64,000 nt of DNA from Halobacteriales archaeon YIM A00013 (lineage in GTDB: Archaea; Halobacteriota; Halobacteria; Halobacteriales; Haloarculaceae), in contig JAKCFM010000002.1 of the NCBI GenBank assembly GCA_025041195.1, positions 248,001-312,000 on the forward strand. Reading direction: 5' to 3'. The notes beneath the pieces are model-generated. The model had not been told where the DNA came from. It was given only the letters and a program-made list of their open reading frames with translations, and made no database searches. This document shows, in pieces, positions 53,984 through 62,322 of the stretch. A program made the translations under genes and the position numbers. How positions within the stretch are numbered: position 1 is the stretch's first letter; each line of letters opens with the position of its first letter.

Positions 53984-54861
53984 TCTCGATTACTCCAAAG
54001 ACAGATACATGAGTTCTGCTGGCGCGTTCCTCAGACCGGACATGGGGACGCCTTCTGGATTCCGCTCCACATCAATTCTGCACAGGAACCGCTCTGGTCG
54101 GACCTGCTCGACAGTGACGTGTCGGTCGGGAGTTCCGACTGCAAGATCACGCACCAATTGGGTGCTTCAGATCGGGATGGCATTCCGATTCAATCGTACA
54201 TCTACGACGGTGGACGTGTCCGCTATCCCCCGAGAAGAGATGTTCACTACGCTCAAACAATTGCAAGAGGGTGACAATGCACAGTGGCGTATTGATGAGC
54301 ATTTTGAGCATTACCAAAACACTTTGGTGGATATTATCGAGAAGGCGTCCCGGCAGGCCATTGGGTATTCAGACAGTTCAAGAATCTGGTTATCATGCTC
54401 GAAGACTTGTCGTGCGTCCGCAAGTATCTCGACTACGGGAAGTGGATGAACTGACGACTCTACAACTGGGTGTTCGCATGTCTCATTGAGGTATTGAGGA
54501 TGAATTCTGTGAGGTGAGTATCTCTGTTCAGTTCGTGAACCCAGCGTACACGTCTAAAACGTATCATGCCTGCGGCCATATCGGCTCTCTACACTCGCAG
54601 GAAGCGTTCCGATGTATGAATGGGGAGTGTTGGATTACGGTGTATCAAGCGGACATCAACGCGGTCGCCAAAACGTCGTTCTGGCAGGCAGCTAGATTCC
54701 AACGGAATCTAGCGACGGTGGCGAACATCGCTGGTCGCCCTAACTCATGTGGGGAGCGAGCGTTCCTTGGGAACCGGAACGCGATGATTCGCCACGGGAC
54801 GGAAGCACTTGTGACAGTACCACAGGAAATCGCACGCCTAGTCGGCAATCCCGACAGATGA
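53984..54861 (+). pseudogene. Decayed TnpB gene
   Basis: Pieces of a TnpB protein appear in order with several stops and frame changes: HYQNTLVDIIEKASRQAIGY, then QFKNLVIMLEDLSCVRKYLDYG (RuvC Glu), VQFVNPAYTSKTYHACGHIGS (zinc ribbon) and ADINAVAKTS (last RuvC Asp). Many breaks mean no functional product. Its right end hairpin at 54920 is still recognisable. Confidence 0.8.
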
Positions 54862-54919
54862 CGCTTGCATCGTTTCAGTCCTGGAACTCCCCTTGACCTG
54901 GGACCTCCCTTGTAGAGGA

Positions 54920-54946
54920 CCCCGCCGTTTACGGCAGGAAGGATGT
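54920..54946 (+). repeat. Right-end hairpin of the decayed IS200/IS605-type element
   Basis: CCCCGCCG, TTTA and CGGCAGG form an imperfect stem-loop followed by AAGGATG, the usual 3' end of IS1341/IS605-type elements and of the associated guide RNA. It is 58 bp past the TnpB relic. Confidence 0.65.
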
Positions 54947-55115
54947 TTCCAGATAATGCCTACTGGCATGTTTTAGGCGCGGTTGCACACTAGTAGCTTT
55001 GACTGTGGTCGGCGACTCTGGTCAAATTCCGAGACGGCTAAGTGAATAAATTATGGAAACTCACATCCTTTTAATGCATATAATAAAAGAACCTATTACG
55101 AGTGGAGTAACTATC

Positions 55116-55655
55116 ATGACTTCTTTCAGAGCCACGTTCTGTCCGGACTGTGGTAGCGAGCTCGGCACACAATGGCTTGAACACAAAGAACGACCGTATT
55201 GTGAGTCCTGCGATCGGATCATTTTCCAGCGGCCGATTCCATGCGCTGACATTGCGGTCATTGATGGAGATTACGTTCTTCTCATCAAACGGACCAACCA
55301 ACCCCATGCTGGAAAATGGGCATTACCAGGTGGCGTTCTCGAAGCTGGCGAATCACCTGCAGTAGGTGCTACCCGCGAGCTCAAAGAAGAAACGGGGCTT
55401 TCCATCGCTCCAACAGACCTGACTATCATTGGCGGCTATACGGCGGCTGCACCTCAAGGGTGGTACAATGCTGGATATATCTATGCTGTCCTATACGACG
55501 ATGTAAGCGGTGAACCATCATCTGGTGGTGATGCAAGGGAGACACGGTTCTGGGATCTTGATGAACTTCAGGCATCTGATCAGGAACTTCGTCCCGAGCC
55601 AGATGATGAATCACATATTAAAAAATCGGTCAATGTACTTCATGAGGATCAGTAA
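55116..55655 (+). CDS. Nudix hydrolase with N-terminal zinc ribbon
   Basis: The 179-residue protein has an N-terminal zinc ribbon (FCPDCGSEL and YCESCDR) and a full Nudix box, GGVLEAGESPAVGATRELKEETGL, matching GX5EX7REUXEEXGU. It should hydrolyse a nucleoside diphosphate derivative. ATG 55116 is preferred since the zinc ribbon starts nine residues later; the ATG at 55053 would add 21 residues. It stands alone upstream of module copy 2. Confidence 0.88.
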   Translation: MTSFRATFCPDCGSELGTQWLEHKERPYCESCDRIIFQRPIPCADIAVIDGDYVLLIKRTNQPHAGKWALPGGVLEAGESPAVGATRELKEETGLSIAPTDLTIIGGYTAAAPQGWYNAGYIYAVLYDDVSGEPSSGGDARETRFWDLDELQASDQELRPEPDDESHIKKSVNVLHEDQ

Positions 55656-56049
55656 TATTCTCTATATCCTGGGCCAAAATATAATACCAACAATTATCAC
55701 ACCTCACATAGGTTTGTACTTCTAATGCCGGACAGATCTGCGCTCTGTATCCGACCTGGGGCATCGCTCACATCGATTCCATTCGGTGTAGTGGTTCCAG
55801 ATTCCATCTGGATTCAGCGGTTCGTGGTCTCAAATGTTATGGCGACGACGATCGGAACAGATCGTTAGTAGATGAATATGTTGAATTGATGATTGCTTAT
55901 GATATCTAGGAGAGTAAAGTGACTGGCGACTATATTACTATTAAATTTGACCAATATGCATTCAGCCGCTAATTAAATAGCTACAAAATAGCCCATAGAA
56001 GGGGTTTTTAAGAGGATATGCTTATTTGGCCGGATAGAAATTGTTAGAT
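55656..56049. promoter_or_regulatory. AT-rich region upstream of Orc gene copy 2
   Basis: No gene is seen. The last 80 bases contain ggtttttaagagg (TATA-like, about 56002-56014) and cttattt (about 56021-56027); the second lies about 25-30 bp before ATG 56050 and is the likely promoter of the four-gene module. No origin-type repeats were found. Confidence 0.45.
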
Positions 56050-57078
56050 ATGATCAGAGATGCTCGAGTGCTACGGGCCGGGTTCGTCCCTCGAGAAATC
56101 GAGCATCGGAATGCCGGGCTCAATCATCTTTCCAGTGTCTTTGAACCGATCAAGAGTGGTGAACCTGCTGACACAGCTCTGGTGACTGGTCCTAGTGGGG
56201 TGGGAAAGACGTGTCTCTCGAAGTTCGTTTCCGAACGGTTGCGTGAGGAGGTACTGGACGTCGAAACCACCTACATCAACTGCTGGCGCAACTACACGCG
56301 ATTTCGCGTTCTGTATCAGATTCTGGAGGATCTCGGGGAAACGATCGACATTCACCGGCAATCAACTCCTCATGATGAACTGATTGCAAGAATAGAATCG
56401 TACGACGGCCCCCAACGAATAATCATTCTTGATGAGGCCGACCAGCTCGAAGATCCATCGATCCTATACGATCTCCATAGCCTGGATCGATTTGCGATCA
56501 TCTGCATAGCGAATCGAGAGACAGAACTAATGTCTCACGTCGATGACCGACTCCGCAGTCGGCTACAGTCAAGCGAGCATGTTTGCCTGGAAAAATACCA
56601 CGACGAACAGCTCATCGATATCCTTCAGGCCCGAGTTCGGTGGGGGCTCGAGCCCGATGTGATTTCTAACGACCAACTCGCGACGATCGCGAATAGTGCG
56701 GCTGGGGACGCCCGCCTAGCGATCGGCACGCTCCGATCAGCTGCAAGTGCAGCAACTCGAGAAAATTGCGATCGGATTACTGACGAACTGCTCCAACAAG
56801 CAGCGACTGACGCCCAAGACCAACTCCATCAACGGAGTCTCGACTCGTTGACGCCACACCAGCAGTCCGTTTACGCCATCGTTCGCGAGCATGAGCCACT
56901 AAGTCCTGGTTCTATCTACGATCGCTATACGGACAGAGTTGACGAGCCCCGGACGAAACGCACGGTCAGAACGTATCTGCAAAAGATGGTTCAGTACAAT
57001 CTGTTGGTTGCCGACGGATCAAGTCGTAATCGCGAATATGCACTCGTCGATTCAGCCGTCGTCTCAACACCTCCCTGA
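56050..57078 (+). CDS. Orc1/Cdc6-like AAA+ ATPase (module copy 2)
   Basis: At 342 residues it matches copy 1 without length change. It has Walker A GPSGVGKT (residues 47-54), Walker B IILDEADQ (Asp128-Glu129), sensor-2 region GDARLAIGTLRSA and the C-terminal winged helix (LTPHQQSVYAIVREHEPLSPG). ATG 56050 aligns with copy 1; the TTG at 56041 does not. The DNA differs from copy 1 more in third positions than in protein, suggesting selection on the product since duplication. The next gene (RecA-like) starts 136 bp later with its own promoter block, and the run continues to the PolB2 gene and the CRISPR array. Confidence 0.88.
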   Translation: MIRDARVLRAGFVPREIEHRNAGLNHLSSVFEPIKSGEPADTALVTGPSGVGKTCLSKFVSERLREEVLDVETTYINCWRNYTRFRVLYQILEDLGETIDIHRQSTPHDELIARIESYDGPQRIIILDEADQLEDPSILYDLHSLDRFAIICIANRETELMSHVDDRLRSRLQSSEHVCLEKYHDEQLIDILQARVRWGLEPDVISNDQLATIANSAAGDARLAIGTLRSAASAATRENCDRITDELLQQAATDAQDQLHQRSLDSLTPHQQSVYAIVREHEPLSPGSIYDRYTDRVDEPRTKRTVRTYLQKMVQYNLLVADGSSRNREYALVDSAVVSTPP

Positions 57079-57157
57079 TTCCGGAAGCTGATTTCTGAAA
57101 TGGAATATTGGAGAATTCACTGTCGTAGCAAGCGCTCAGCGATGATCAGCTGTCACC

Positions 57158-57214
57158 GGAAATTCCAGAAACGACACGCCTCCGCTTAATCCCGAGTGCA
57201 GTGTTATCTCAACC
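57158..57214 (+). promoter_or_regulatory. Conserved promoter block of the RecA-like gene (module copy 2)
   Basis: This matches 35588-35644 of copy 1 with identical spacing to the ATG (54 bp from AATYCCAGAAACGAC to the start codon). The TATA-like CGCTTAAT is about 27-31 bp before the ATG. In this copy the block lies in the 136-bp gap behind the Orc gene, so the RecA-like, helical and PolB2 genes can be expressed apart from Orc. Confidence 0.65.
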
Positions 57215-58027
57215 ATGAACGATACCAACGTCTCTGATCGACGGCTGGCAGTTTCACAGCCTGCCTCTGGAGCGAAGCGTAATCGCGATTTACGTCGTGA
57301 CGCATCGTTACCAGACGGCGCGACAGTGTTTCCGACGCTCGACGCAGGTGTGACGCTACTTGATGGTGACAACCGGGTCGTCGCGCCGATCCAGTCGCTG
57401 GTGATCGATCATTTGCTGATGAATGATGGTACGGCATTCTGGATCGACGTTCACGGTTACGCCACCACAACACAGTTCACACGGATTGCTCCCAGCCAGC
57501 AGCTTCTCGATCGCGTCAAGGTGGCGCGGGGATTCACTCCGTTTCAGCACTACAGTGTTGTCTGTGATCTTCCAGTAGCCATCGATAGCCACCCCGACGA
57601 TCCAGCACTGATCGTCGCACCGGCACTGGACGCTCACTATCGAAACGAGGACACGCTCGCTACCGAGCAGGCGGAGACACTCTTGGGTCGTGTGCTTGCG
57701 CGACTGCGCCGGTATGCCAGAGCGTACGACGTGCCTGTGCTCGTTGGACGCACCACCAGCAATCTAGCCACCGAGCCGATCGCAACGATGGCTGACCGGC
57801 AGATCCACTGTGAGCAAACCTCGATGGGGCCGCAGTTCGTCGGTGACGAGTTCGAAACGACGCTGTATCCCGTCGGCGATGGTCTGTATCAGACGACCTT
57901 TGCCTACTGGCGGGCGCTGCTGGCCGCTAGGGCCAGACGGGTCGGTACACCGATCGACGACAGCCAACCGACCGTCCGACCGAAGGCACCAAAGCCCCTC
58001 GCAACACTCCAGCATGGAGGCCGATAA
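57215..58027 (+). CDS. RecA/RadA-fold protein without Walker A (module copy 2)
   Basis: The 270-residue protein matches copy 1: AFWIDVHGYATTTQFTRIAP in place of the RadA ATPase loops, LLDRVKVARGFTPFQHY, LIVAPALDAHYRNED and VLARLRRYARAYDVPVLVG. The P-loop is absent here too, so loss preceded the duplication. Differences cluster at the N-terminus and in a C-terminal tail three residues longer. It is two bases from the helical-protein gene. Confidence 0.75.
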   Translation: MNDTNVSDRRLAVSQPASGAKRNRDLRRDASLPDGATVFPTLDAGVTLLDGDNRVVAPIQSLVIDHLLMNDGTAFWIDVHGYATTTQFTRIAPSQQLLDRVKVARGFTPFQHYSVVCDLPVAIDSHPDDPALIVAPALDAHYRNEDTLATEQAETLLGRVLARLRRYARAYDVPVLVGRTTSNLATEPIATMADRQIHCEQTSMGPQFVGDEFETTLYPVGDGLYQTTFAYWRALLAARARRVGTPIDDSQPTVRPKAPKPLATLQHGGR

Positions 58028-58029
58028 CG

Positions 58030-58323
58030 ATGGGCCGCACTAATCCAACGTACCGTGATCTGCTCAATTCTCTCGAAGATCGCTGGGCTGAGTTCCGACG
58101 AGCGCTACGCACGCGCGATCAACCTCAGTTCGATCAGTTGTTCAACTACGCCCGCGACCACGCCGATGCCAGTGGCCTATTAAATCACCAGGAGCCGCTG
58201 CTCCCCGCGTTGATCAGCATCGATCTCGAACAGGAATCACGATTGGATGAGCACGAACAAAGAATCGAAGCCCTGGAAGCTTCGATCGGGGAAGATCTGG
58301 AGACATCTGATCGTGGCCTATAA
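58030..58323 (+). CDS. 97-aa helical protein of the PolB2 module (copy 2)
   Basis: It begins MGRTNPTYRDLLNSLEDRW and has the helical core (FDQLFNYARDHADASGLLNH) and coiled-coil tail (LDEHEQRIEALEASIGEDLE). It overlaps the PolB2 GTG start by 11 bases, so translation is coupled. This overlap probably shows the ancestral module layout, which insertion disturbed in copy 1. Confidence 0.82.
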   Translation: MGRTNPTYRDLLNSLEDRWAEFRRALRTRDQPQFDQLFNYARDHADASGLLNHQEPLLPALISIDLEQESRLDEHEQRIEALEASIGEDLETSDRGL

Positions 58324-60454
58324 ATTCGACTTCCTAGACGACGGTCGTGTGTTAGAGTGGGAGCTCACAGCCGATGGAGCCGACTATACAGTCCAAACCG
58401 GATACACACCTAGGTTTTTTGTCGGTGCTCGCTCGTCGTCTGTCGATGTGGCCCTCGAGGCCCTCGTTGAACTGTACGAGAACCACCCGGACGTTGCCGC
58501 CGTCGAACGCCTTGAGCGTCGGCCAGGCTTCCGTCGCCAGCACGAATCCGTGCTGGCGATCGACGCCACACACGTTGGTGCAGTCCCCACTCTTGCCGAA
58601 CAGGCACGACAGTTGCCTGCCATTCCGATCGGTGACGTCACGACGTTCAACGTCGATTACTCCAGGGAGTTCCGGTACTGTCTGGAAACTGATCACGATC
58701 CAACGCCCACCCGCAGTCCAACGACGCTCACGCTTTCCGTTTCGCTCCCCGAAACCGCTGGCGAGAAATACGGTGAACTCACCGTCGGGGAGAAAACGGT
58801 ATCTGGCGACCCCGCAACAATCCTTGCGGCCGTCCAGACGGCAATCGACGATCGCGACCCCGACGTACTCATCTGCTCAAGTGCTAATATCATCCCAACG
58901 CTCTACTCGATGGCCGACGACGACGCGATCGACTGGTTCTCACTGAGTCGTTGGCCTGACGTTGAGTATCAGCAGCTCGCGACGCGATCGTCGTACGCGA
59001 GCTACGGCCAGATTGGGCATTCGCCGGCGCGCTACAACGTTCCCGGTCGTGTTATCGTCGATTGCTCGAACTCGTTTTTTCTCGGGCAGGCGAATCTCGA
59101 TGGGATTCTCGATCTGGTCTCCCGGTCACGAAAGCCGCTTCAGGAGGCTGCCTGGGCATCGATCGGAAACATCCTGACGGCGATCCAGATCTGTGAGGCG
59201 CACTCACGAGACGTACTGGTTCCCAATCACTCCTGGCGACACGAGCAGTTCAAATCGATGGGAACGCTTCACAACGCCGACAGGGGAGGGTTCACCTTTG
59301 CGTCGGAGGTGGGCCTTCACGAGAACGTTCACGAACTCGATTTCGCCAGTCTCTATCCGAACATCATCTGCACGCGGAACGTCTCGCCGGACGTGATTCG
59401 GTGTGACTGTCACGCTGATCGCAGCGACGTGCCCGAACTCGGCTATTCGATCTGTGAGGAGGAGGGCTATCTCGTCGACGTGCTCCAGCCGCTGATCGAC
59501 GATCGCCAGGCGATCAAGGCCGAGCTCCGGCGGGAGCGAGCAAGCGACCATCCCGATGCAGATCGAATCGAGTCGTTGTCCGGTCGATCGGATGCGCTGA
59601 AGTGGATACTCGTCGCCTGCTTTGGCTATCAAGGGTTCAACAACGCGAAGTTCGGACGCATCGAGTGCCACGAAGCGATCAACGCGTTCGCTCGCGAAAT
59701 CCTCCTCACCGCCAAAGACCACCTTGAGGCCGGTGGCTGGCGGGTCGCTCACGGCATTGTCGATTCGATCTGGGTGAAACCAGAACCAGAAGCTGCTGAC
59801 CAGCAACCGCTGGAGGAGATCGCCGCGACGATCACTGATGACGTGGGCATTGAACTGGAGTATGAGGGCGAATTCGATTGGGTGGCGTTCGTGCCACAAC
59901 GCAACAGCGATGGCGGGGCCTTGACGAAATATTTCGGCAAGCACGCCAACAGAGATGAGTTCAAAATCCGGGGGATCGAGGCCAGACAGCGCTCGACCCC
60001 GCCGTTCATCGAGGCGTTTCAAACCGAGTGTCTAGACTGTCTCGACAGGACACGTTCCCCTCAAGCAGTGCTTGGGCTGCTCGAACGGGCTATTGCTCGC
60101 CTTCGGCGTGGCGACGTCGATCCCGCCGAACTCGTCGTCCGGAACCGAGTCTCAAAGCCAGTCAACGCCTACAGTCAGTACACCACAAATGTCGCAGCAC
60201 TCGAACGGGCTCGCGACCAAGGACTCACGATTCATCCCGGCCAGGACGTTCGATACGTGGTCGTAGACGACGAAAAGCGATCCCGAGATCGCGTGGCGCT
60301 GGCGCATGAATCTCCCGAGCGGTACGATGCATCGTACTACGTCACCGAACTCGTGCGAGCCACAGAGAGTATTCTCTCGCCGGTGGGATGGAAACGGGAG
60401 CAAATCCACGAAGAGTTAGAGGAGTCCGAGGAAGTAGACCTCAGGAGCTTTTGA
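58313..60454 (+). CDS. polB2: PolB2-type family B DNA polymerase (module copy 2)
   Basis: This 713-residue polymerase (GTG 58313, in line with ATG 38634 of copy 1) has the same active-site picture: LDFASLYPNII (Asp343), LKWILVACFGYQG (Lys430), GIVDSIWV (Asp484) and no exonuclease acids. The protein is nearly identical to copy 1 over most of its length, with more changes near the N-terminus and after residue 560. Retention of the two metal-binding Asps in both copies argues for activity, probably low-fidelity or damage-tolerant synthesis as reported for PolB2/Dpo2. Its SF-stop (60447-60454) is formed by the terminal CRISPR repeat. It ends the four-gene module. Confidence 0.9.
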   Translation: MAYKFDFLDDGRVLEWELTADGADYTVQTGYTPRFFVGARSSSVDVALEALVELYENHPDVAAVERLERRPGFRRQHESVLAIDATHVGAVPTLAEQARQLPAIPIGDVTTFNVDYSREFRYCLETDHDPTPTRSPTTLTLSVSLPETAGEKYGELTVGEKTVSGDPATILAAVQTAIDDRDPDVLICSSANIIPTLYSMADDDAIDWFSLSRWPDVEYQQLATRSSYASYGQIGHSPARYNVPGRVIVDCSNSFFLGQANLDGILDLVSRSRKPLQEAAWASIGNILTAIQICEAHSRDVLVPNHSWRHEQFKSMGTLHNADRGGFTFASEVGLHENVHELDFASLYPNIICTRNVSPDVIRCDCHADRSDVPELGYSICEEEGYLVDVLQPLIDDRQAIKAELRRERASDHPDADRIESLSGRSDALKWILVACFGYQGFNNAKFGRIECHEAINAFAREILLTAKDHLEAGGWRVAHGIVDSIWVKPEPEAADQQPLEEIAATITDDVGIELEYEGEFDWVAFVPQRNSDGGALTKYFGKHANRDEFKIRGIEARQRSTPPFIEAFQTECLDCLDRTRSPQAVLGLLERAIARLRRGDVDPAELVVRNRVSKPVNAYSQYTTNVAALERARDQGLTIHPGQDVRYVVVDDEKRSRDRVALAHESPERYDASYYVTELVRATESILSPVGWKREQIHEELEESEEVDLRSF

Positions 60455-61130
60455 CCTACAACGGTTCAACTGAAACCCTTGTGCGATTGCTTCGTCTGCG
60501 GTGTGTGTTGGGCTTCGACCCGACTAGGGTTCAACTGAAACACCAGTACTACTGGTCGCTCAAACCATGGGATTTGCTTCGACCCGACTAGGGTTCAACT
60601 GAAACTTTTCCCCTCCGCCGCTATATGGCTCTCGCCAATCTTGCTTCGACCCGACTAGGGTTCAACTGAAACGCTGAGTTCTGAGTCGTTCATGCTTCGC
60701 CTTTGTCGGCTTCGACCCGACTAGGGTTCAACTGAAACTGGGCAACGGAAATCTGTTGCTCACGCTCGAAGGTGCGCTTCGACCCGACTAGGGTTCAACT
60801 GAAACTGATCGATCATCGTTGCCAGTATTTGCGTACGGTGAGCTTCGACCCGACTAGGGTTCAACTGAAACCGTTTTGGAAGACGTGGGTCATCCAGACG
60901 TGCCAGAGGCTTCGACCCGACTAGGGTTCAACTGAAACAAGGAATGCGACTGGTGCCACTTCCAGGATGAGTGCGCTTCGACCCGACTAGGGTTCAACTG
61001 AAACCAATCCATCCGAGTCGACGTACTCGGTCGCTTCGCTTCGACCCGACTAGGGTTCAACTGAAACTCTCGTGCAGCGACGACACTCAGTCATCGCTGT
61101 GCTTCGACCCGACTAGGGTTCAACTGAAAC
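60447..61130 (-). CRISPR. CRISPR array 2, type I-B repeat (ten repeats plus degenerate terminal repeat)
   Basis: Ten identical 30-nt repeats start at 60512, 60576, 60643, 60709, 60776, 60842, 60909, 60975, 61038 and 61101; a degenerate 30-nt one occupies 60447-60476 and contains the PolB2 stop. The ten spacers are 33-37 nt. On the plus strand the repeat starts GCTTCGACCCGACTAGGG and ends CAACTGAAAC. Its complement begins GTTTCAG and ends GAAGC, the halophile I-B pattern. The degenerate end at left and cas genes at right place the leader at 61131 onwards, so transcription is on the minus strand toward PolB2. Confidence 0.97.
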
Positions 61131-61300
61131 CATTGGCGAATCGGCGGCCTCATACGGGTGATGCACATGCATCTCCATCAAGATTTCCATCGACCCCCAA
61201 TCTCCCCCAAACCCCCGGGGGGTCGATGAAACGATCTCAAAGCTGATGGCCACCGCCGGAACTTCGAGCGGAACCAGAAGATATCGGCGGGGGCTTGTCC
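61131..61300 (-). promoter_or_regulatory. Leader of CRISPR array 2 with conserved hairpin
   Basis: A 47-nt inverted repeat (61185-61231) begins 54 nt from the first repeat: TTCCATCGACCC pairs with GGGTCGATGAAA in 11 of 12 positions, with CCCCCGGG in the loop region. It has the same length and distance as in array 1. A smaller GATGCA/TGCATC repeat lies at 61160-61173. The leader's outer limit toward cas6 is not clear; the remaining stretch to 61510 shows no gene. Confidence 0.7.
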
Positions 61301-61510
61301 GTGATGAGGCGGTGGTCCAGCCAACACCAGGACCCCACAATCTAGCGTCAGCAGTCAGCTCTGGGCGGCCGTCTCGGACTGTTTCCATGCCGTATTCTCG
61401 ATCGAGAGTGTCAGCTATTCGCCCGTACTATGCCCCCGTCTGCTGTCCCGTTCGTGGGCGAGCTTGCAGAGACAGTCTCGTTCGAACACTCCGGCGTGAG
61501 GCAGACAGCA

Positions 61511-61518
61511 CTATATAA
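61511..61518 (+). promoter_or_regulatory. TATA box of the cas operon
   Basis: CTATATAA lies 46 bp before the cas6 ATG in an AT-rich patch, giving a predicted start of transcription near 61540 and a short leader. It is the only good TATA-like sequence between the CRISPR leader and cas6. Confidence 0.6.
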
Positions 61519-61563
61519 CATCTTTTAACGTGTCAGCTACCATTTGGTGATAGAAGTGATACG

Positions 61564-62322
61564 ATGAGAGTACTCATCGACCTGCAGGCAGAGATGGCTG
61601 CGTCCTACGATCCGGAGTACCACGGTCGGCTCCGGGCGCGTATCTGGGACGCCCTCCGTGACACGGCGTACGACGAACACGGTGTAGAGACACCTGGGTT
61701 CGTCTTCTCGAATCCATTCCCGTGGGGAGACCTCGAGGAGGGAGACGAACGCCACTTGCTCGTCGCCGCCTCACGCGAGGAGCAGTTAGCACACATCACG
61801 GCCGATCTCCTCGAGAATCCCGACGTACACGCGGGGGCGATGCCATTCCGCGTCACGGACGCAACGCCGATCGATCCAGATGTCGGCCCACCGGGCACCG
61901 AGGGCGTCCTTGAAACCGCGACCGGTGTGTACGCCGTTACGCCACCGCAATACCTCGAGAATCCTGACGAACACGACGACGAGACGTTCTGGCGACCGGA
62001 CCACGGGATGGAGGCGTTTTTCGAGCACGTGGAGACGCAACTTCAGCGCAATCATGACCGGTTCATGCCTGCGGGTGATCCGGGGCCGACGGAGGTTACC
62101 GAACCGCTGTTCGAGGAGTTCGAGTTGATCAAGACGTACTGGCTCGATGTGCAACTCTCCAGCGGAACGGAGTGGAAAGTCCTCGTCTCGAAGTGGCGCT
62201 TTCCCTATCGCGTGCGCGACGATCACCATCGCCGGCACCTCAACCTCGCACTAGACGTCGGCATTGGCCGCCGGACGCCGCTCGGCTTCGGCTTTCTCAA
62301 CAAACAACTCGACGAAGAATGA
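61564..62322 (+). CDS. cas6: Cas6, CRISPR pre-crRNA endoribonuclease
   Basis: The 252-residue protein has the Cas6 RAMP layout with the C-terminal glycine-rich loop VGIGRRTPLGFGFLNKQ and starts MRVLIDLQAEMAASYDPEYH. It cuts the repeat in array transcripts to make crRNAs with an 8-nt 5' handle; the last ten bases of both repeat types (GGGTCGAAGC) are identical, so it could process both arrays. It is the first cas gene and overlaps cas8b by four bases (ATGA at 62319). It reads away from the array across a shared 430-bp region. Confidence 0.9.
   Translation: MRVLIDLQAEMAASYDPEYHGRLRARIWDALRDTAYDEHGVETPGFVFSNPFPWGDLEEGDERHLLVAASREEQLAHITADLLENPDVHAGAMPFRVTDATPIDPDVGPPGTEGVLETATGVYAVTPPQYLENPDEHDDETFWRPDHGMEAFFEHVETQLQRNHDRFMPAGDPGPTEVTEPLFEEFELIKTYWLDVQLSSGTEWKVLVSKWRFPYRVRDDHHRRHLNLALDVGIGRRTPLGFGFLNKQLDEE

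Noticed and set aside
55656-56049. Possible replication origin beside the Orc1/Cdc6-like gene (also checked at 30472-30731)
   Set aside because: No inverted pairs of ORB-type G-rich repeats were found near either Orc gene, so an origin cannot be supported.
61246-61518. 90-codon plus-strand frame between CRISPR leader 2 and cas6
   Set aside because: It is Ser/Arg-rich without a domain and lies where the leader and cas promoter must be.
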